A DNA stretch of 64,000 bases from an uncultured Megasphaera sp. (lineage in GTDB: Bacteria > Bacillota > Negativicutes > Veillonellales > Megasphaeraceae), in NCBI RefSeq assembly GCF_900539295.1, contig NZ_UQBH01000008.1, positions 1-64,000 on the forward strand, given 5' to 3'. The notes beneath the pieces were generated by a model. The model searched no databases. It was not told the origin of the DNA and worked only from the letters and a program-made list of their open reading frames with translations. Position 1 is the stretch's first letter, and every line of letters starts with the position of its first letter. Below, piece after piece: positions 51,634 through 60,115 of this stretch. The position numbers were made by a program, and so were the translations under genes.

Positions 51634-52887
51634 ATGGTGAATAATAACACGACAGACGATATGAACGAAACGAAGAAAACGACAAAAAAAGTGGTCCGCC
51701 GCAAGACGACGAAGAAAAAAGAAACGTCGACTAAGCCGAACCTGACGGAAAAAGAACGTCGGGAACTGGCCCTGCAGCATATCCAACAGCTCCTGCAGAC
51801 AGGACAGAAGAAAGGCAGCCTGACTTATACGGAAATCATGAACCTCATGGAAGAAGACGACTTGACGCCGGACCAGATCGACAAGATGTATGAACTCTTT
51901 GCCGATAAGGGCATCGACATCATCGGCGAAGAAGACTCCATGCGCGATCGTGATGACATAGATGATGAAGATACCGAAAAAGTACCGGACCTGCACAACG
52001 TCGACCTCAGCGTGCCTGAAGGCATCAACATCGACGACCCGGTCCGCATGTACTTAAAAGAAATCGGCCGCGTGCCCCTCTTGTCGGCAACGGAAGAAAT
52101 TACCCTGGCCAAGGCCATCGAACAAGGGAACGCTCCCGATGCGACGGAAGAAGACATCAAAGCCGGCACCATTGCCAAGAAGAAACTGACCGACGCCAAC
52201 CTGCGTCTCGTCGTCAGCATTGCTAAGCGCTACGTCGGCCGGGGCATGCTCTTCCTGGACCTCATTCAGGAAGGCAACTTGGGCCTTCTCAAAGCCGTCG
52301 ATAAATTCGACTACAGTAAGGGCTATAAATTCAGTACTTATGCTACCTGGTGGATCCGCCAGGCCATTACCCGCGCCATTGCCGACCAAGCCCGGACGAT
52401 CCGAATCCCGGTCCACATGGTTGAAACGATCAATAAATTGATCCGCATTTCCCGCCAGCTCCTTCAGGACAAGGGCCGCGAACCCCTTCCGGAAGAAATT
52501 GCCGAAAAGATGGACATCCCCGTCGAACGGGTTCGGGAAATCATGAAGATTGCCCAGGAACCGGTTTCCCTGGAAACGCCGATCGGTGAAGAAGAAGATT
52601 CCCACTTAGGCGACTTCATCGAAGACTCGGAAGCCGTAGCTCCCGATGACGCTGCATCCTTCATCCTCCTAAAAGAACAGATCGAAGATGTATTCTCGTG
52701 TCTGACCGACCGCGAACGGAAGGTCCTCTACCTTCGCTTCGGCTTGAAAGACGGCCGGCCGCGGACTTTGGAAGAAGTAGGCCAGCACTTTAACGTCACC
52801 CGCGAACGAATCCGTCAGATCGAAGGCAAGGCCTTGAGCAAGCTTCGCAACTGGGGTAAGCGGGAAAAAATCAAGGATTTCCTCTAA
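51634..52887 (+). CDS. rpoD: RNA polymerase primary sigma factor
   Basis: A 417-residue housekeeping sigma factor. A Lys/Thr-rich start and region 1.1 (residues about 40-110) precede region 1.2 DPVRMYLKEIGRVPLLS, region 2 (NLRLVVSIAKRYVGRGM, LDLIQEGNLGLLKAVDKFDY, FSTYATWWIRQAITRAIADQ), region 3 and region 4.2 VTRERIRQIEGKALSKLR. This explains the many TTGACA/TATAAT promoters. AAAGGAG precedes the ATG. Confidence 0.98.
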   Translation: MVNNNTTDDMNETKKTTKKVVRRKTTKKKETSTKPNLTEKERRELALQHIQQLLQTGQKKGSLTYTEIMNLMEEDDLTPDQIDKMYELFADKGIDIIGEEDSMRDRDDIDDEDTEKVPDLHNVDLSVPEGINIDDPVRMYLKEIGRVPLLSATEEITLAKAIEQGNAPDATEEDIKAGTIAKKKLTDANLRLVVSIAKRYVGRGMLFLDLIQEGNLGLLKAVDKFDYSKGYKFSTYATWWIRQAITRAIADQARTIRIPVHMVETINKLIRISRQLLQDKGREPLPEEIAEKMDIPVERVREIMKIAQEPVSLETPIGEEEDSHLGDFIEDSEAVAPDDAASFILLKEQIEDVFSCLTDRERKVLYLRFGLKDGRPRTLEEVGQHFNVTRERIRQIEGKALSKLRNWGKREKIKDFL

Positions 52888-52943
52888 GCCGCTTTATTCT
52901 ATTTATATATGCTGTTGTTGTTCCATCCTGAGGAGGTAGATTC

Positions 52944-53762
52944 ATGGATAAAGCCAATCGGCCCCACATCTTCTGCCACATGGAGACGTCTCTTGACGGC
53001 AAGATCATGGGCAAGTACCTTTGGATTGAAGAAACAAACGCCGAAGAAGACTCGTTCTATACCTTATTTTCAGGGCCCAAGGCTTACTTTAAACCCCAGG
53101 CCATGCTCAACGGGCGGACGACGATCGAAGACAACTTCACCCTGTATAAGACGCCGGCTGTCGATGAAAAGGCAGCCCCCGTCCCGGCCGGAGACTTTCT
53201 TGCCGATGACGGCAAGACGGGTTTCTACCTCATCGTTACCGACTCCAAAGGCCGCGTAGCTTGGGAAGAGGGCGGACTGCTTGAAGACTTCTACGGCCAC
53301 GAAAAAGCACAGGTCGTCGAAGTCCTGTCGGAACAGGCGTCCAATGCCTATAAAGCCTATCTGCGGGATAAGGGCGTCAGCTATTTGATCTGCGGCAAAG
53401 ACAGCATCGATTTGGAACTGACGTGCCGCAAATTGAAAGACGTCCTTCACCTCGATTCGGTCATGCTCGGCGGAGGCGGGGCCATCAACTGGAGCTTTCT
53501 CCAACAGGGCTTATGTGACGAAGTCAGCGTCGTCATCGCGCCGGCAGCCGACGGCAGTGCCGATACGCAGACCTTGTTCATGGCCCGTCCCGGTTTCTCC
53601 GACGACCAGCCCGTCGTCTTTTCCGTCAAACACTGTCAGGTCATGGACGACGGCAAGGTGTGGCTGCGCTATGATGTAAAGGGGAAGAGCCGTCATGATT
53701 TTGACCATGACAGTGAATATAAAGCCGTTCAGGATATGCTGGCCAAAGCCGGCAGTCAGTAA
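52944..53762 (+). CDS. RibD C-terminal/DHFR-like reductase
   Basis: A 272-residue protein of the RibD C-domain/dihydrofolate reductase fold. METSLDGKI at the N terminus, MLNGRTTIED, and VMLGGGGAINWSFLQQGLCD, the nucleotide-binding and family-typical end motif, support the call. Related enzymes reduce pyrimidine or pterin-like rings with NADPH. No riboflavin genes are nearby and the deaminase half is missing, so the substrate is open. Followed 12 bases later by an FMN-type protein, possibly a redox pair. GAGGAGG site. Confidence 0.85.
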   Translation: MDKANRPHIFCHMETSLDGKIMGKYLWIEETNAEEDSFYTLFSGPKAYFKPQAMLNGRTTIEDNFTLYKTPAVDEKAAPVPAGDFLADDGKTGFYLIVTDSKGRVAWEEGGLLEDFYGHEKAQVVEVLSEQASNAYKAYLRDKGVSYLICGKDSIDLELTCRKLKDVLHLDSVMLGGGGAINWSFLQQGLCDEVSVVIAPAADGSADTQTLFMARPGFSDDQPVVFSVKHCQVMDDGKVWLRYDVKGKSRHDFDHDSEYKAVQDMLAKAGSQ

Positions 53763-53774
53763 AGGAGGTTCCCC

Positions 53775-54149
53775 ATGTTAACCGAGATTTTCTTCGAGTG
53801 CATCAAGCACGACGGCATCGTGTCCGTCGCCTCAGCCGGGAAAGACGGCCGGCCGCACATCGCCAATACGTGGAATAAGTACCTCATCATAACCGACGAT
53901 GAAAAGATCCTCATTCCTTGCTTTGGCTTCATCAAGACCGAAAAGAACGTCAAGGATAATCCCTACATCGAAGTCACCCTCGGAAGCCACGAAGTACGGG
54001 GCAAGATGGGCATGGGTACGGGCTGCCTGCTCACCGGGAAGGCCGAATTCTTTAAAGAAGGCGACCTCTTTGACGCCATGAAGGCCAAATGCTCCTTTGC
54101 CAACCGGGTTCTGGTCTTTACGCCGGACACGTGCAAACAGACGATTTAA
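53775..54149 (+). CDS. Pyridoxamine 5'-phosphate oxidase-like FMN-binding protein
   Basis: A 124-residue split-barrel protein. VSVASAGKDGRPHIANTW and the KTEKNVKDNPYIEVTLG segment are typical of the PNPOx-like superfamily, which binds FMN or heme at a dimer interface. Too short to be a true PdxH. It forms a unit with the RibD-like gene (12-base gap, AAAGGAGG site) and ends at a strong terminator. Function not known. Confidence 0.83.
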   Translation: MLTEIFFECIKHDGIVSVASAGKDGRPHIANTWNKYLIITDDEKILIPCFGFIKTEKNVKDNPYIEVTLGSHEVRGKMGMGTGCLLTGKAEFFKEGDLFDAMKAKCSFANRVLVFTPDTCKQTI

Positions 54150-54156
54150 ATCATAA

Positions 54157-54204
54157 AACTCCTCAGGCAGGACCTGTTTTACCTGCCGTGAGGAGCTTTT
54201 TTTT
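54157..54204 (+). terminator. Terminator after the FMN-binding protein gene
   Basis: AACTCCTCAGGCAGG pairs with CCTGCCGTGAGGAG (one bulge), followed by eight T. Confidence 0.93.
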
Positions 54205-54238
54205 GCCCGGTTGACGCGAGGATCGGAAATTTATTCTA

Positions 54239-54440
54239 TGATATAATGAATTATATAGAGTCAGCAGGAATTTTTCACGGTGCCCTTCTCCGGTAATGCC
54301 CGCTCCCTTCAGGACGTCCGGCTGATGATTCGACCATTGACGGAGGTCTATACTCGGCTTATACGGAGGGAAAGGCAGCCGCCGGAAAAAGAGCGGTAGG
54401 ATATGGAGATTTCCTGACAGTGTAAAACCGTGTCAGTAAG
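54239..54440 (+). promoter_or_regulatory. Extended -10 promoter and riboswitch-like leader of unknown class
   Basis: An extended -10 element TGATATAAT (54239-54247) would start RNA near 54254. A closing stem follows: GTCAG-CA-GGAAT (54260-54271) with ATTTC-CTGAC (54409-54418), enclosing about 140 nt with several small hairpins such as CCGC/GCGG (54379-54396). The 3' strand CTGACA can alternatively pair with TGTCAG at 54431-54436. Such mutually exclusive pairing is typical of riboswitches. I cannot match it to a known class. The next real gene is feoAB, 295 bases downstream. Confidence 0.5.
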
Positions 54441-54449
54441 GGGAATGCA

Positions 54450-54478
54450 TTGACTTTATTCTCATATAGCATCATACT
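54450..54478 (+). promoter_or_regulatory. Probable promoter for feoAB
   Basis: TTGACT (54450-54455), 17-bp spacer, CATACT (54473-54478), leaving a leader of about 250 nt before feoAB. In it ATGGCTGC and GCAGCCAT (about 54508-54607) enclose a smaller CGCAGG/CCTGCG stem. Confidence 0.5.
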
Positions 54479-54500
54479 ACAGATATAACGATTAAACGAT

Positions 54501-54640
54501 TTATGTGATGGCTGCCTGAATACGATTTATAAGCTGTTTAATCCTATACCTATAGGACGCAGGCGTCTGACCTGCGATCCTTGAAAGAAAGGGGATTGCC
54601 GCAGCCATACTGAAAGCAAGCCCTTTGATAAAAAACACAG
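54501..54640 (-). pseudogene. Possible remnant of an AraC-type regulator C terminus
   Basis: The minus strand encodes FLSRIAGQTPASYRYRIK, which resembles the last helix of AraC-family regulators (F-SR---G-TP--YR). No start, second helix-turn-helix or longer match is present, so if real it is a decayed fragment. It overlaps the feoAB leader; the resemblance may be chance. Confidence 0.25.
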
Positions 54641-54734
54641 TGTCGGCCGAAAATCTACGATCCGTTGGCTGACAGGCAGATATGCCCTGTGATTGAGAAA
54701 GGCCGGGAACACATTGCAAAAGAGTAGAAATACG

Positions 54735-57128
54735 ATGAACGAAATGATAACCATGGATCAATTAAGGCCTAAACAGAGTGCCTATATCCGTGCCATTGGC
54801 GGCAGCGGTGCCCTTCGGCATCATTTATTGGATATGGGGCTGACGCCGAAGACCGAGGTTACGCTCCGTAAAATCGCGCCCCTGGGAGATCCGATCCAAA
54901 TTGAACTGCGCGGCTATGAATTGACCCTGCGCCTCGATGAAGCGAAAAAGATAGAGGTAGAGGATATTCATCAAAAGGCACAGCCCAAGAGCCAATCGGA
55001 ATCCTATCGCCCTATTGCCCATCCCGGGGTGGGGGAATTGGGAACGGACGGGGACTACCATGTCCATGAGCGAGACGATGCCATTGCCAAAGGGCAGCCC
55101 TTGACCTTTGCCTTAGCGGGGAACCAGAATTGCGGCAAGACGACCTTATTTAATCAATTGACCGGTGCCAAGCAGCATGTCGGGAATTTTCCCGGTGTCA
55201 CCGTCGATCGAAAAGACGGGACCATTCGCCATTATCCAGAAGCTACGGTTACCGATTTGCCGGGGATTTATTCGCTGTCGCCCTATTCCAGTGAAGAAAT
55301 TGTAACCCGGGATTTTCTGATGAAAACCAGGCCTTCGGGGATTATCAACATTGTCGACGCCTCCAACATTGAGCGCAATTTGTACCTGACCATGCAGCTC
55401 ATGGAGTTGGGAATTCCCATGGTCCTGGCGCTGAATATGATGGATGAGGTACGGGCCAATGGCGGGTCTGTCCGCATCAACGAATTAGAGCAAACCCTGG
55501 GCATTCCGGTAGTGCCTATTTCGGCTGTAAAAAATGAAGGGATTGACGAGCTCATTGACCATGCCGTTCATGTGGCAAGGCATCGGGAAAGCCCGGCCAG
55601 AATTGATTTCTGTGCCGAAAGCGACATGCCGGGAGATCAGGTCGGCGCCGTGCATCGAGCCATTCACAGCACGGTTCATCTCATCGAGCCCTATGCGAAA
55701 GCAGCCGATCTTCCGGTCCGTTTTTCGGCGACCAAGGTGATTGAGAATGACCCTTTGATCGGGAAAGCGCTGGCCCTGCCGCCGGAAGCCCAAACGGCGT
55801 TGGAACAAATCGTACGTGTCATGGAGGCGGACAGCGCCCTGGACCGGGAAGCGGCCCTTGCCAACATGCGCTTTACTTTCATTGAAAATGTATGCGCTAA
55901 GACCGTCGTAAAGCCTCATGAAAGCCAGGAGCACCGACGCAGCGTCGCCCTGGATCGGATATTGACCGGCAAATATACGGCTATTCCGGCTTTTCTTGGA
56001 ATTATGGCCTTCATTTTTGTCATGACCTTCAACTTTATCGGAGCCGGTCTGTCGGAGGTCATGGCCATGGGCGTAGATGCCGTGACGGGATTGATCGACG
56101 CGGGACTGACGGCCGCCGCCATCAATCCCCTGGTCCATGCCCTGGTCATCGATGGGATCTGTAATGGTGTCGGCAGCGTCTTGAGTTTTCTTCCCACCAT
56201 CGTCACCTTGTTTTTCTTTCTCTCTATCCTCGAGGACAGCGGCTATATGGCCCGCGTGGCCTTTGTCATGGATAAACTGCTGCGGCGCATCGGCTTGTCC
56301 GGTCGAAGTTTTGTGCCCATGCTGATCGGCTTTGGCTGTTCCGTCCCGGCGATTATGGCCACGAGGACCTTGTCCAGTGAACGGGATCGAAAAATGACCA
56401 TCCTTCTCACGCCCTTTATGAGCTGCAGTGCCAAACTGCCGATTTACGGGCTGATGGTCAGTGCCTTTTTCCCGAAACAGTGGCAGGCTGTGGTCATGAT
56501 CGGCTTATATTTCTTCGGAATTTTCTGCGGCATCCTCTATGCGCTCCTCTTGAAAAAGCGTGTGTATAAAGGCGAACCGGTACCCTTTGTCATGGAATTG
56601 CCGAACTATCGGCTGCCATCAGCCAAGAGTGTCGTCCGCCTCATTTGGGAGAAGGCCAAGGGCTTCATTCAGAAGGCCTTTACCATTATTTTTGCCGCGA
56701 CGATCATCATCTGGGCCCTGCAGACCTTTGATACGCAGCTTAACGTGGCCGCCTCGCCGGATACCAGTCTGTTGGCCATGATTGGCAGCCTGACAGCACC
56801 GATTTTCAAGCCTCTGGGCTTTGGCGATTGGCGGGTGGCGACGGCTCTCATTACCGGGTTTACGGCCAAGGAGAGTGTCGTTTCGACGTTGTCCGTATTA
56901 TTGGGGGATGATGTGTCGGCCCTGTCGACGTTGTTTACGCCCTTTACGGCCCTTATATTCCTGATTTTTACCCTGCTTTATACCCCCTGTGTGGCAGCGG
57001 TGGCGACGGTTCGTCGGGAGATGGGGTCGGCCCGGTCAGCCGCCGTTACCGTCGTGGTACAGTGTGCCATTGCCTGGATTGTCGCTTTTATTGTCCGTGA
57101 AATCGGACTCCTCATCGGGTTCGTCTAG
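54735..57128 (+). CDS. feoAB: Ferrous iron transporter, FeoA-FeoB fusion
   Basis: A 797-residue inner-membrane Fe(II) transporter. Residues 1 to about 75 are a FeoA SH3-like domain (GGSGALRHHLLDMGLTPKTE, IELRGYELTLRLDEAK). FeoB follows: G1 GNQNCGKTTLFN, FPGVTVDRKDG, G3 DLPGIYSL, G4 LNMMDE, then two Gate regions with GFGCSVPAIMATRTL and FMSCSAKLPIYGLM, about ten helices in all. FeoA is usually separate. The start is uncertain, as no strong Shine-Dalgarno precedes 54735 (options at 54744 and 54753). The Cys-rich partner gene follows. Confidence 0.95.
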   Translation: MNEMITMDQLRPKQSAYIRAIGGSGALRHHLLDMGLTPKTEVTLRKIAPLGDPIQIELRGYELTLRLDEAKKIEVEDIHQKAQPKSQSESYRPIAHPGVGELGTDGDYHVHERDDAIAKGQPLTFALAGNQNCGKTTLFNQLTGAKQHVGNFPGVTVDRKDGTIRHYPEATVTDLPGIYSLSPYSSEEIVTRDFLMKTRPSGIINIVDASNIERNLYLTMQLMELGIPMVLALNMMDEVRANGGSVRINELEQTLGIPVVPISAVKNEGIDELIDHAVHVARHRESPARIDFCAESDMPGDQVGAVHRAIHSTVHLIEPYAKAADLPVRFSATKVIENDPLIGKALALPPEAQTALEQIVRVMEADSALDREAALANMRFTFIENVCAKTVVKPHESQEHRRSVALDRILTGKYTAIPAFLGIMAFIFVMTFNFIGAGLSEVMAMGVDAVTGLIDAGLTAAAINPLVHALVIDGICNGVGSVLSFLPTIVTLFFFLSILEDSGYMARVAFVMDKLLRRIGLSGRSFVPMLIGFGCSVPAIMATRTLSSERDRKMTILLTPFMSCSAKLPIYGLMVSAFFPKQWQAVVMIGLYFFGIFCGILYALLLKKRVYKGEPVPFVMELPNYRLPSAKSVVRLIWEKAKGFIQKAFTIIFAATIIIWALQTFDTQLNVAASPDTSLLAMIGSLTAPIFKPLGFGDWRVATALITGFTAKESVVSTLSVLLGDDVSALSTLFTPFTALIFLIFTLLYTPCVAAVATVRREMGSARSAAVTVVVQCAIAWIVAFIVREIGLLIGFV

Positions 57129-57149
57129 CGAAAGAGAGGTGAAATACGC

Positions 57150-57299
57150 ATGAATGCGGCGAGTTTTCTGTTATTGGCCGTCATCGGCCTATTATTCGTC
57201 CTTGCCGTTCGCAACGTTCTAAAAGGCAGCGGAAATTCATGCGGCGGCAACTGTTCCGAATGCTCGATGCGCTGCAAGGAACCGAAACGAAAAGAGTGA
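57150..57299 (+). CDS. FeoB-associated Cys-rich membrane protein
   Basis: A 49-residue protein: one N-terminal membrane helix (FLLLAVIGLLFVLAV) followed by a Cys cluster CGGNCSECSMRC and a basic tail. This is the layout of the FeoB_associated family (FeoC-like role), thought to help or regulate FeoB, perhaps through metal or cluster binding. AGAGAGGT precedes the ATG. It lies 21 bases after feoAB, in the same transcript. Confidence 0.88.
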   Translation: MNAASFLLLAVIGLLFVLAVRNVLKGSGNSCGGNCSECSMRCKEPKRKE

Positions 57300-57555
57300 G
57301 GAATGTTGCCGAACACTGCCGGTGACAGGTCATCCGATAACGTCGTTTCCGCGCGCCCTTTAAGGCGTCCTTGAAATTATGGACGCCTGCGGCGATAGGG
57401 ATGCGTCAGATATCGCTTATGGACCGCGTCGGCTAACAGGAAGTACACATATTATTGATTTATATGAAGAGGGAAGCCTCAAGGGTGCCTGACGGCAGCT
57501 TCTTGGGAGCTCGCCTCAGGTGCCGCGGCGAGGCCCTTTTAACGGCATAAAAAGC
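57300..57555 (+). other. Intergenic region with a perfect hairpin
   Basis: No gene is visible. AGGCGTCC/GGACGCCT (57363-57388) is an 8-bp perfect stem with a 10-base loop and no T run. CTCGCC/GGCGAG (near 57511-57533) precedes CCCTTTT and could be a weak terminator for feoAB. Confidence 0.4.
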
Positions 57556-57606
57556 AAAAAAATACGACGACCTGCTATCTCCGGGATAGGGTCGTCGTAT
57601 TTTTTG
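57556..57606. terminator. Strong bidirectional terminator
   Basis: AAAAAATACGACGACC/GGTCGTCGTATTTTTT with an inner CTATC/GATAG stem. It ends the minus-strand tRNA transcript and any read-through from feoAB. Confidence 0.93.
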
Positions 57607-57653
57607 TGTGCTGCTGCAAGGCCTTCGTCTTTGATAACGAAGGTTTTGTAATC

Positions 57654-57728
57654 TGGTGGGCCCACTTGGGATCGAACCAAGGACCAACCGGTTATGAGCC
57701 GGTGGCTCTACCGCTGAGCTATAGGCCC
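57654..57728 (-). tRNA. tRNA with CAT anticodon (elongator Met or Ile2)
   Basis: A 75-nt cloverleaf with encoded CCA. Acceptor GGGCCTA/TGGGCCC, D arm GCTC...GAGC, anticodon stem CCGG/CCGG with loop CTCATAA, T arm CTTGG-TTCGATC-CCAAG, A73. It lacks the three G-C pairs of initiator tRNA. Sequence alone does not separate elongator Met from Ile2, whose C34 is changed to lysidine by TilS. Confidence 0.95.
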
Positions 57729-57759
57729 ATGTAATCAGCGCGTAAAGTCTTACCCGATT

Positions 57760-57788
57760 ATTATACGCCAATCGCAAAGGGCCGTCAA
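57760..57788 (-). promoter_or_regulatory. Promoter of the tRNA gene
   Basis: Minus strand TTGACG (57783-57788), 17-bp spacer, TATAAT (57760-57765). The rest of 57789-57982 holds only a possible promoter for the next gene (TGGCAG 57921, TATAAT 57944, 17-bp spacer). Confidence 0.85.
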
Positions 57789-57982
57789 GAACGGATATGG
57801 TGTCACTGCCGGCATGAGCCTTGGGGTTGGCTCGATTCTTCGAACGCGGCGAGAATATCCCGGAAGTGGGACGATTTTTAGCCTGTCAGCGGCAAAATCC
57901 CATAAATTTGCAATTATTGGTGGCAGTCTCCTTCGATTTTCGTTATAATATAGCTTAAATAATTATGTAAGGGGGAGGTCTC

Positions 57983-60103
57983 ATGGCTGATATTCGTATT
58001 TTAAGGGGACAACGGATTCTTCCCGATGTGGAACAGGCCCTGCAGTTTGCCGGCTATAAGGCTTCTGGTCTCGGTCGGGATAAGAGCCTGGCTCGCTGCC
58101 GGGACATGGTTTCTATCCTGCGCCCGATGATGCAGGCCAAGGCTGTTTTGGCCTTTACGGACGACAAGGTCTATGCCGTCCTGACCTTAGGGGCTGCCGT
58201 CAGCCGTAAACTCGACCGCTATGAAACTGACGGCGACGTCATGGATTCTTTGTTGTTCAACGCCTTGGCCGATACGTGCCTCTTGGCTCTTGAAGAAGAC
58301 GTCCTTCAGAAGCTTCAGCTCATTTGCCGGGAAAAAGGCTGCGGCATTACCGGCCGTCACGAGCCGGGAGGGGATATTCCCCTAGAGGCTCAGGCCGACG
58401 CCGTCCGGGAAACCAAAGCCGAACAATCCCTGGGCGTGACCGTCAATAAGGACTTCGTCCTGTCACCGGCCAAATCGATGACCTTGGTATTTGACATCGG
58501 TCCCGATCCGTCCGTCTTCCGGGCTGCCCATGACTGCGCAGCCTGCACCAAGACCGACTGTGACCGCCGAAAAGCCGGGGGCGAGGCCGTCGTGACTGTC
58601 CCGGCCGGCGTTAAGGTCGATGACTTCCTGCTCTCTCAAGGGACGGCCCTTGCCATGCCCTGCGGCGGTAAAGGCCGCTGCGGAAAGTGTCGCGTCCGCG
58701 TCTTAGAAGGGCGCCTTGCCGTTACGCCGGCCGATCGGAATATCTTTTCTGCCGACCAGCTGAAGGATGGCTGGCGCCTGGCCTGTCAGGCTGAAACGAC
58801 GGAAGAGACGAAGATTTCCGTCTCCCTTCGCGAACAGCAGGGCTTTTCGGCCTTGTCTGCCGATGCTGCAGACGAGGAAGAGACCCTTTCGGCAGACCAC
58901 TTGTACGGCATTGCCGTCGACATCGGGACGACGACCATCGCAGCCGCCCTCGTCGACTGCACGGACCGGACCATCGTTGCTGCGGCGACGGCCGGCAGCA
59001 GCCAGCGCTCCTTCGGTGCCGACGTCATCAGCCGTATTGAAGCAGCGAACCGCGGCAAGGGGCCTGCCCTTCAAAAAGCAGTACGCCGTGATCTTCGCAA
59101 GCTGATAGAAAAACTCCTGGCCGATCATCCCCAGGCTAAGGCCTCGTGCCATAAAGCGGCCATTGCCGCCAATACGACCATGATTCATCTCCTCATGGGC
59201 TGGTCCTGTGAAGGCCTCGGAAAATGGCCCTTTAATCCTGTTTCCTTAGGCGGCGGGACCTATGATGCCAGAGACGTCTTTGGCAAGGAGAACGTCCTTG
59301 GCGACTGCGACGTCACCTTGGTGCCCGGCATGAGCACTTACGTCGGCGGCGACATTACGGCCGGCATTTGTCAGTGCGGCCTCATGGATTCCGACGCCGT
59401 CAGCCTCTTTATCGACTTAGGCACCAATGGCGAATTGGTCCTGGGCAATCGGGACAAGCGCTTCATCGCGTCGGCACCGGCCGGCCCGGCTCTCGAAGGG
59501 GGCAAACTGACTTGGGGAACGGCCAGCATTTCCGGTGCCATCTGCGGCGTCCGCATCGAAGGCGGCCGGGCCGTCGTCCGTACCGTTGACGGCGGCGTCC
59601 CCGTCGGCATCTGCGGCACGGGCATCGTCGAAGCCATGGCCGGCCTCGTCTCGGAAGGACTGGTCGACGAGACGGGGAAGTTGGAAGAACCTTATTTCAG
59701 TATGGGCTTTCCCTTGGGATCGACCCTTGATTATGAACGCATCATCCTCAGCCAGAAGGATATCCGTGAGATCCAGATGGCAAAAAGTGCCATCCGGGCC
59801 GGCATCGAATCGCTCATCGAGAAAAGCGGCATGGCCCGTCACCGCATCGAACGGGTGTTCCTAGCCGGCGGCTTCGGCTACTATTTAGACCCTCAGAAGG
59901 CCGGCGTCATCGGACTCCTGCCGCCTGATTTGGCCGATAAGACGACGGCGGTGGGCAATACGTCCCTCAAGGGGGCCGTCGCTTTCCTGACCGGCGAGGT
60001 GACCTCAGATGCCTTGACAGAGGCTGCCGGCGAGGCAGAAGAAATCGTACTCGGTAATGATGAAGCTTTTCAGCGCTTATACATTGCACATATGAATTTT
60101 TAG
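57983..60103 (+). CDS. Corrinoid activase: MetH-activation-like domain fused to [2Fe-2S]/ASKHA (RACo-type)
   Basis: A 706-residue fusion. Residues 1 to about 195 resemble the stand-alone methionine synthase activation proteins of anaerobes (GDIPLEAQ, GVTVNKDFVLSPAKSM), ending in three cysteines (185, 188, 193). Residues about 203-285 are a plant-type [2Fe-2S] domain, Cys227-X5-Cys233-X2-Cys236 and Cys268. Residues about 308-700 are the DUF4445/ASKHA ATPase of RACo-like proteins, with GIAVDIGTTTIAAAL and SLFIDLGTNGELVLG. RACo proteins use ATP to drive reduction of Co(II) corrinoids. It sits 12 bases before metH, so MetH is the probable client. GGGGGAGG site. Confidence 0.88.
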   Translation: MADIRILRGQRILPDVEQALQFAGYKASGLGRDKSLARCRDMVSILRPMMQAKAVLAFTDDKVYAVLTLGAAVSRKLDRYETDGDVMDSLLFNALADTCLLALEEDVLQKLQLICREKGCGITGRHEPGGDIPLEAQADAVRETKAEQSLGVTVNKDFVLSPAKSMTLVFDIGPDPSVFRAAHDCAACTKTDCDRRKAGGEAVVTVPAGVKVDDFLLSQGTALAMPCGGKGRCGKCRVRVLEGRLAVTPADRNIFSADQLKDGWRLACQAETTEETKISVSLREQQGFSALSADAADEEETLSADHLYGIAVDIGTTTIAAALVDCTDRTIVAAATAGSSQRSFGADVISRIEAANRGKGPALQKAVRRDLRKLIEKLLADHPQAKASCHKAAIAANTTMIHLLMGWSCEGLGKWPFNPVSLGGGTYDARDVFGKENVLGDCDVTLVPGMSTYVGGDITAGICQCGLMDSDAVSLFIDLGTNGELVLGNRDKRFIASAPAGPALEGGKLTWGTASISGAICGVRIEGGRAVVRTVDGGVPVGICGTGIVEAMAGLVSEGLVDETGKLEEPYFSMGFPLGSTLDYERIILSQKDIREIQMAKSAIRAGIESLIEKSGMARHRIERVFLAGGFGYYLDPQKAGVIGLLPPDLADKTTAVGNTSLKGAVAFLTGEVTSDALTEAAGEAEEIVLGNDEAFQRLYIAHMNF

Positions 60104-60115
60104 GGGGAAGGTAGA

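Noticed and set aside
54239..54440. Assignment of the leader to a known metal or molybdenum cofactor riboswitch
   Set aside because: I could not match enough conserved positions; naming a class would be a guess.
54541..54600. Resemblance to a cobalamin riboswitch B12 box on the minus strand (CAGGTCAGACGCCTGC)
   Set aside because: The other conserved cobalamin riboswitch blocks are absent on both strands, and the hairpin alone explains the pattern.
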